Below, piece after piece: positions 60,005 through 64,000 of a stretch of DNA of 64,000 nucleotides (the stretch's first letter is position 1; every line of letters starts with the position of its first letter). The notes under the pieces are model-generated. The model was given only the letters and a program-made list of their open reading frames with translations. It did no database searches and was not told the DNA's origin. The stretch covers positions 4,402,001 through 4,466,000 of the forward strand of contig NZ_CP053381.1 of the NCBI RefSeq assembly GCF_017868775.1, written 5' to 3'. Origin of the DNA: Billgrantia sulfidoxydans. Its GTDB lineage: Bacteria; Pseudomonadota; Gammaproteobacteria; Pseudomonadales; Halomonadaceae. The position numbers and the translations under genes were made by a program.

Positions 60005-60666
60005 TCACGGGCGGCCTGGGTTGGAATCGGTTCGCTCGACGATCAGCAGCTGACGCTCCCCCGCGGTGAACGGCACCTCGAGCCGGTGTCGCTCGCGCAC
60101 GATCAGCCCGGCAGCCAGGGCGGACAATTCCTCGGCGGCGGCCGGCCCCTTCATGGCCAGCCAGCGTCCGCCTTCCGCCAGCAGCGGGTCGGTCAACGTG
60201 ACGAAATCGGCCAGGCTGGCGAACGCCCGTGAGATCACCTGGGCATAGCCGCCCGCCGGCGGCTCGAAGGCCTCGACCCGCGCCTGCACCGGCGTGACGT
60301 TGCCAAGCCCGAGCTCCATCACCGCCTGGCGCTGGAAGCGCACCTTCTTGCCGTTGCTGTCGAGCAGCGTGACCGCCAAGCGCGGCTGCAGGATCGCCAG
60401 CACCAGTCCCGGCAGGCCCGGCCCGGCTCCCACGTCGAGCAGCGGCGCCTCGCCGACGAAAGGTAGTACCGCCGCGCTGTCGAGCAGGTGCCTGGCCACC
60501 ATCTCTTCCGGTGAGCGTATCGCGGTGAGGTTATAGGCGCGGTTCCACTTGTGCAACAGCTCGACCAGACGCAGCAGCCGTTCGCGCTGTTCCCCGTCGA
60601 TGCCGATGCCCAGTGCGGCCAACCCTTCGTCGAGACGCGATTCCACCTGAAGCGTGATGGCATCGC

Positions 60667-60670
<4 letters not shown>
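60005..60670 (-). CDS. rsmG: 16S rRNA (guanine527-N7)-methyltransferase RsmG
   Basis: The 221-residue SAM-dependent enzyme has motif [19 protein letters not shown] and [18 protein letters not shown], a hallmark of RsmG (GidB). It methylates G527 of 16S rRNA; loss gives low-level streptomycin resistance. Its ATG overlaps the mnmG stop by 4 bases. The mnmG-rsmG-parA-parB order is typical of origin-proximal DNA. Confidence 0.96.
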
Positions 60671-62562
<1,892 letters not shown>

Positions 62563-62634
62563 GGTACACCTCGTTGCACGTGCGTGCGGATATTGCCAAA
62601 GGGGGTGAAAAACAGCCTGCCAGTATAAACCGCC

Positions 62635-63032
62635 TGTGGGTAAGCGTCAGGGGTTTTCCACATCACGTTGGTCAGTACCGAGTGGAGCAGCTCACTAATC
62701 AATACAGAATGATTAAAAGAGAGAAGTTCTGTAGTGGTTGTGACTACTGGTGTGGACAAAAACCGTGGATAAGCGGAATTAATCCTTTGGTATCATCTGC
62801 TTGCGCTGTTGACTCTTGCGGTGAGAAAAGGGTGACGAGCTGAGGGCGGCCGGTGGTGAGCCTGTGGATGACCGCGGCGCTTTTCCACAGGGCGGACACT
62901 ACACCCTTTTTCCACCGCCGGCTACCCGGCTTGTCACCGCGACTGTGAACAGCCGCGTGAGACGCCCAGGAAGTCGACAACCATGCTGCCTGGAGCGGCA
63001 AATCGAGGATGAGGAAAAAATTCTTATCCACA
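62635..63032. other. Candidate replication origin (DnaA-box cluster)
   Basis: The 538-base gap between mnmG and the ABC gene holds seven DnaA-box-like 9-mers. Forward: TTTTCCACA (62654-62662), TTTTCCACA (62881-62889) and the perfect TTATCCACA (63024-63032). Reverse, read on the minus strand: TTACCCACA (62643-62635), TTGTCCACA (62759-62751), TTATCCACG (62772-62764) and TCATCCACA (62871-62863). An AT-rich stretch at about 62693-62745 could be the unwinding element. Placement beside mnmG-rsmG-parA-parB is that of many bacterial origins. No parS site or dnaA gene is visible nearby. Confidence 0.72.
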
Positions 63033-63036
63033 GGCC

Positions 63037-63066
63037 AAAAAAATGCCCTGCCGAGTGCGACAGGGC
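63037..63066 (-). terminator. Intrinsic terminator of the ABC transporter operon
   Basis: On the minus strand, stem arms GCCCTG (63066-63061) and CAGGGC (63050-63045) enclose a 10-base loop and are followed by A and seven T. It lies 35 bases after the ATPase stop. It keeps transcripts out of the origin-like region. Confidence 0.85.
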
Positions 63067-63100
63067 CTGCCGGAGTGGAGATGAGGCGACTTTTTGGGTC

Positions 63101-63874
63101 TCAGTGCTTGAGTACCCGGGACAGGAAGCTCTGGGTGCGCTCGTGCCGTGGAGAGTCGAAAAGCGTGTCCGGTGCTGCCTGCTCGACGATCTCACCGCGA
63201 TCGATGAAGACGACGCGATCGGCGACCTCGCGGGCGAAGCCCATCTCGTGGGTGACGATGATCATGGTCATGCCTTCCCGGGCCAGCTCGCGCATGGCGT
63301 CGAGGACCTCGCCGATCATCTCCGGATCGAGCGCCGAGGTGGGTTCGTCGAACAGCATCAGGCGCGGCTCCATGGCCAGCGCCCGGGCCAGGGCGACGCG
63401 CTGCTGCTGCCCGCCGGAGAGCTGGCCGGGGTACTTGCCCGCCTGGTTGGCGATGCCCACGCGCGTGAGCAGACGCTCGGCGGTCTCGATCGCGTCGGCG
63501 CGGCTCCAGCCGCGCACCTTCATCGGCGCCAGGGTGACGTTGTCGAGCACCCGGAGATGGGGAAACAGGTTGAACTGCTGGAACACCATGCCGACCTCGG
63601 TGCGGATCCTCTGCAGCGCACGGCTGCTCTTGCCGTCGGGCAGCAGCTCGTTGCCATCGACCTCGATGTGGCCGGCCTGGAACTCCTCGAGGCCGTTGAT
63701 GCAGCGAATCAGGGTGGACTTGCCCGAACCACTGGCGCCGATCACCACCACCACCTCGCCGGGGGCGACCGTCAGGTCGATGTCCTTGAGCACGTGCAGC
63801 TCGCCGAAATGCTTGTTGACCCGCTCCATGCGCACGATGGGCTGGGCCGCGGCGTGGGAAGTGTCTCGGTTCAT
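63101..63874 (-). CDS. Polar amino acid ABC transporter ATP-binding protein
   Basis: The 257-residue ATPase has Walker [21 protein letters not shown], the Q-loop [14 protein letters not shown], the signature [16 protein letters not shown] and Walker [16 protein letters not shown], then [14 protein letters not shown] and the PAAT-type end [13 protein letters not shown]. These are diagnostic of the polar amino acid (GlnQ/AapP) group. Sequence resembles AapP (general L-amino acid) somewhat more than GlnQ, but substrate cannot be fixed. It lies 10 bases after the permease fragment. Confidence 0.93.
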   Translation of the reverse strand: MNRDTSHAAAQPIVRMERVNKHFGELHVLKDIDLTVAPGEVVVVIGASGSGKSTLIRCINGLEEFQAGHIEVDGNELLPDGKSSRALQRIRTEVGMVFQQFNLFPHLRVLDNVTLAPMKVRGWSRADAIETAERLLTRVGIANQAGKYPGQLSGGQQQRVALARALAMEPRLMLFDEPTSALDPEMIGEVLDAMRELAREGMTMIIVTHEMGFAREVADRVVFIDRGEIVEQAAPDTLFDSPRHERTQSFLSRVLKH

Positions 63875-63884
63875 GTCGCGCTCC

Positions 63885-64000
63885 TTATTGTCCGACCAGG
63901 CCCTTGCGCTCGAGCAGGCGCAGTGCGAATGACAGGCTCAGGGTTATCGCCAGATAGAGGAGGGCGACCATCAGGTAGACTTCGAGGGCATTGAAGGTGG
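63885..64000 (-). CDS. Polar amino acid ABC transporter permease, 5' part outside window
   Basis: The 38 C-terminal residues end in [20 protein letters not shown] then LVGQ and a TAA stop at 63885-63887. This hydrophobic helix followed by a basic tail is the usual end of amino-acid ABC permeases (HisM/GlnP type). It is 10 bases upstream of the ATPase start. The rest lies beyond the right edge. Confidence 0.85.
   Translation of the reverse strand, partial: TFNALEVYLMVALLYLAITLSLSFALRLLERKGLVGQ

Overview
The window is chromosomal DNA from a high-GC gammaproteobacterium. Gene content, gene order and codon use suggest the Halomonadaceae (a Halomonas-like organism), but no 16S rRNA or other taxonomic marker is present, so this is inference. 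Nearly all of the 64 kb is dense core-genome coding sequence. I see no rRNA, tRNA, CRISPR array, insertion sequence, prophage or transposase. Large parts follow the gene order known from Pseudomonas near its origin (pyrE-crc-rph-yicC, gmk-rpoZ-spoT-ridA, oxyR-recG, hupB, rubredoxin reductase, ubiC-ubiA-phoB-phoR, glmS-glmU, the atp operon, parB-parA-rsmG-mnmG). Departures from that order are therefore informative.

Layout. 1-4351: a trmL fragment, a YfaZ-type outer-membrane protein, pyrE, a Crc-type protein, rph and yicC. 4359-10364: an apparently self-contained module of a sensor kinase with a periplasmic amino-acid-binding-like domain, an NtrC-type sigma-54 activator, a clear -24/-12 promoter, an AGCS amino-acid/Na+ symporter and a glutaminase. 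It sits between yicC and gmk, which are neighbours in Pseudomonas. 10503-14723: gmk, rpoZ, spoT, ridA and thpR. 14794-19351: a PagL-type lipid A deacylase, a YeeZ-type epimerase-like protein, oxyR and recG. 19358-23796: a YccS-type membrane protein, a small unknown gene, hupB and a rubredoxin reductase-like flavoprotein. 23908-33564: ubiC-ubiA and the phosphate regulon (phoB-phoR facing cysZ, phoU and pstBACS), with two nearly identical Pho boxes. 33729-42192: a YciA thioesterase, an orphan TRAP solute-binding protein, uvrD, a HexR-like regulator, a small basic protein, an NSS transporter, a DUF72 protein and a PAP2 phosphatase. 42229-50847: a YdgA-type protein, glmS-glmU, apbE, uppP and mgtE. 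50951-58157: the complete atpIBEFHAGDC operon with a good promoter and terminator. 58237-62562: parB, parA, rsmG and mnmG. 62563-63100: an intergenic region with a cluster of DnaA boxes that looks like a replication origin. 63101-64000: an amino-acid ABC transporter (ATPase plus the 3' end of a permease).

How the genes work together. The two-component/symporter/glutaminase module reads as a sense-import-deamidate circuit for glutamine or a related amino acid. phoBR, pstSCAB and phoU form the phosphate-starvation regulon. spoT, rpoZ and gmk link guanine nucleotide metabolism to the stringent response. glmS and glmU make UDP-GlcNAc, while uppP and the PAP2 protein are candidates for lipid-carrier recycling. 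parAB, rsmG, mnmG and the DnaA-box cluster mark the origin-proximal region.
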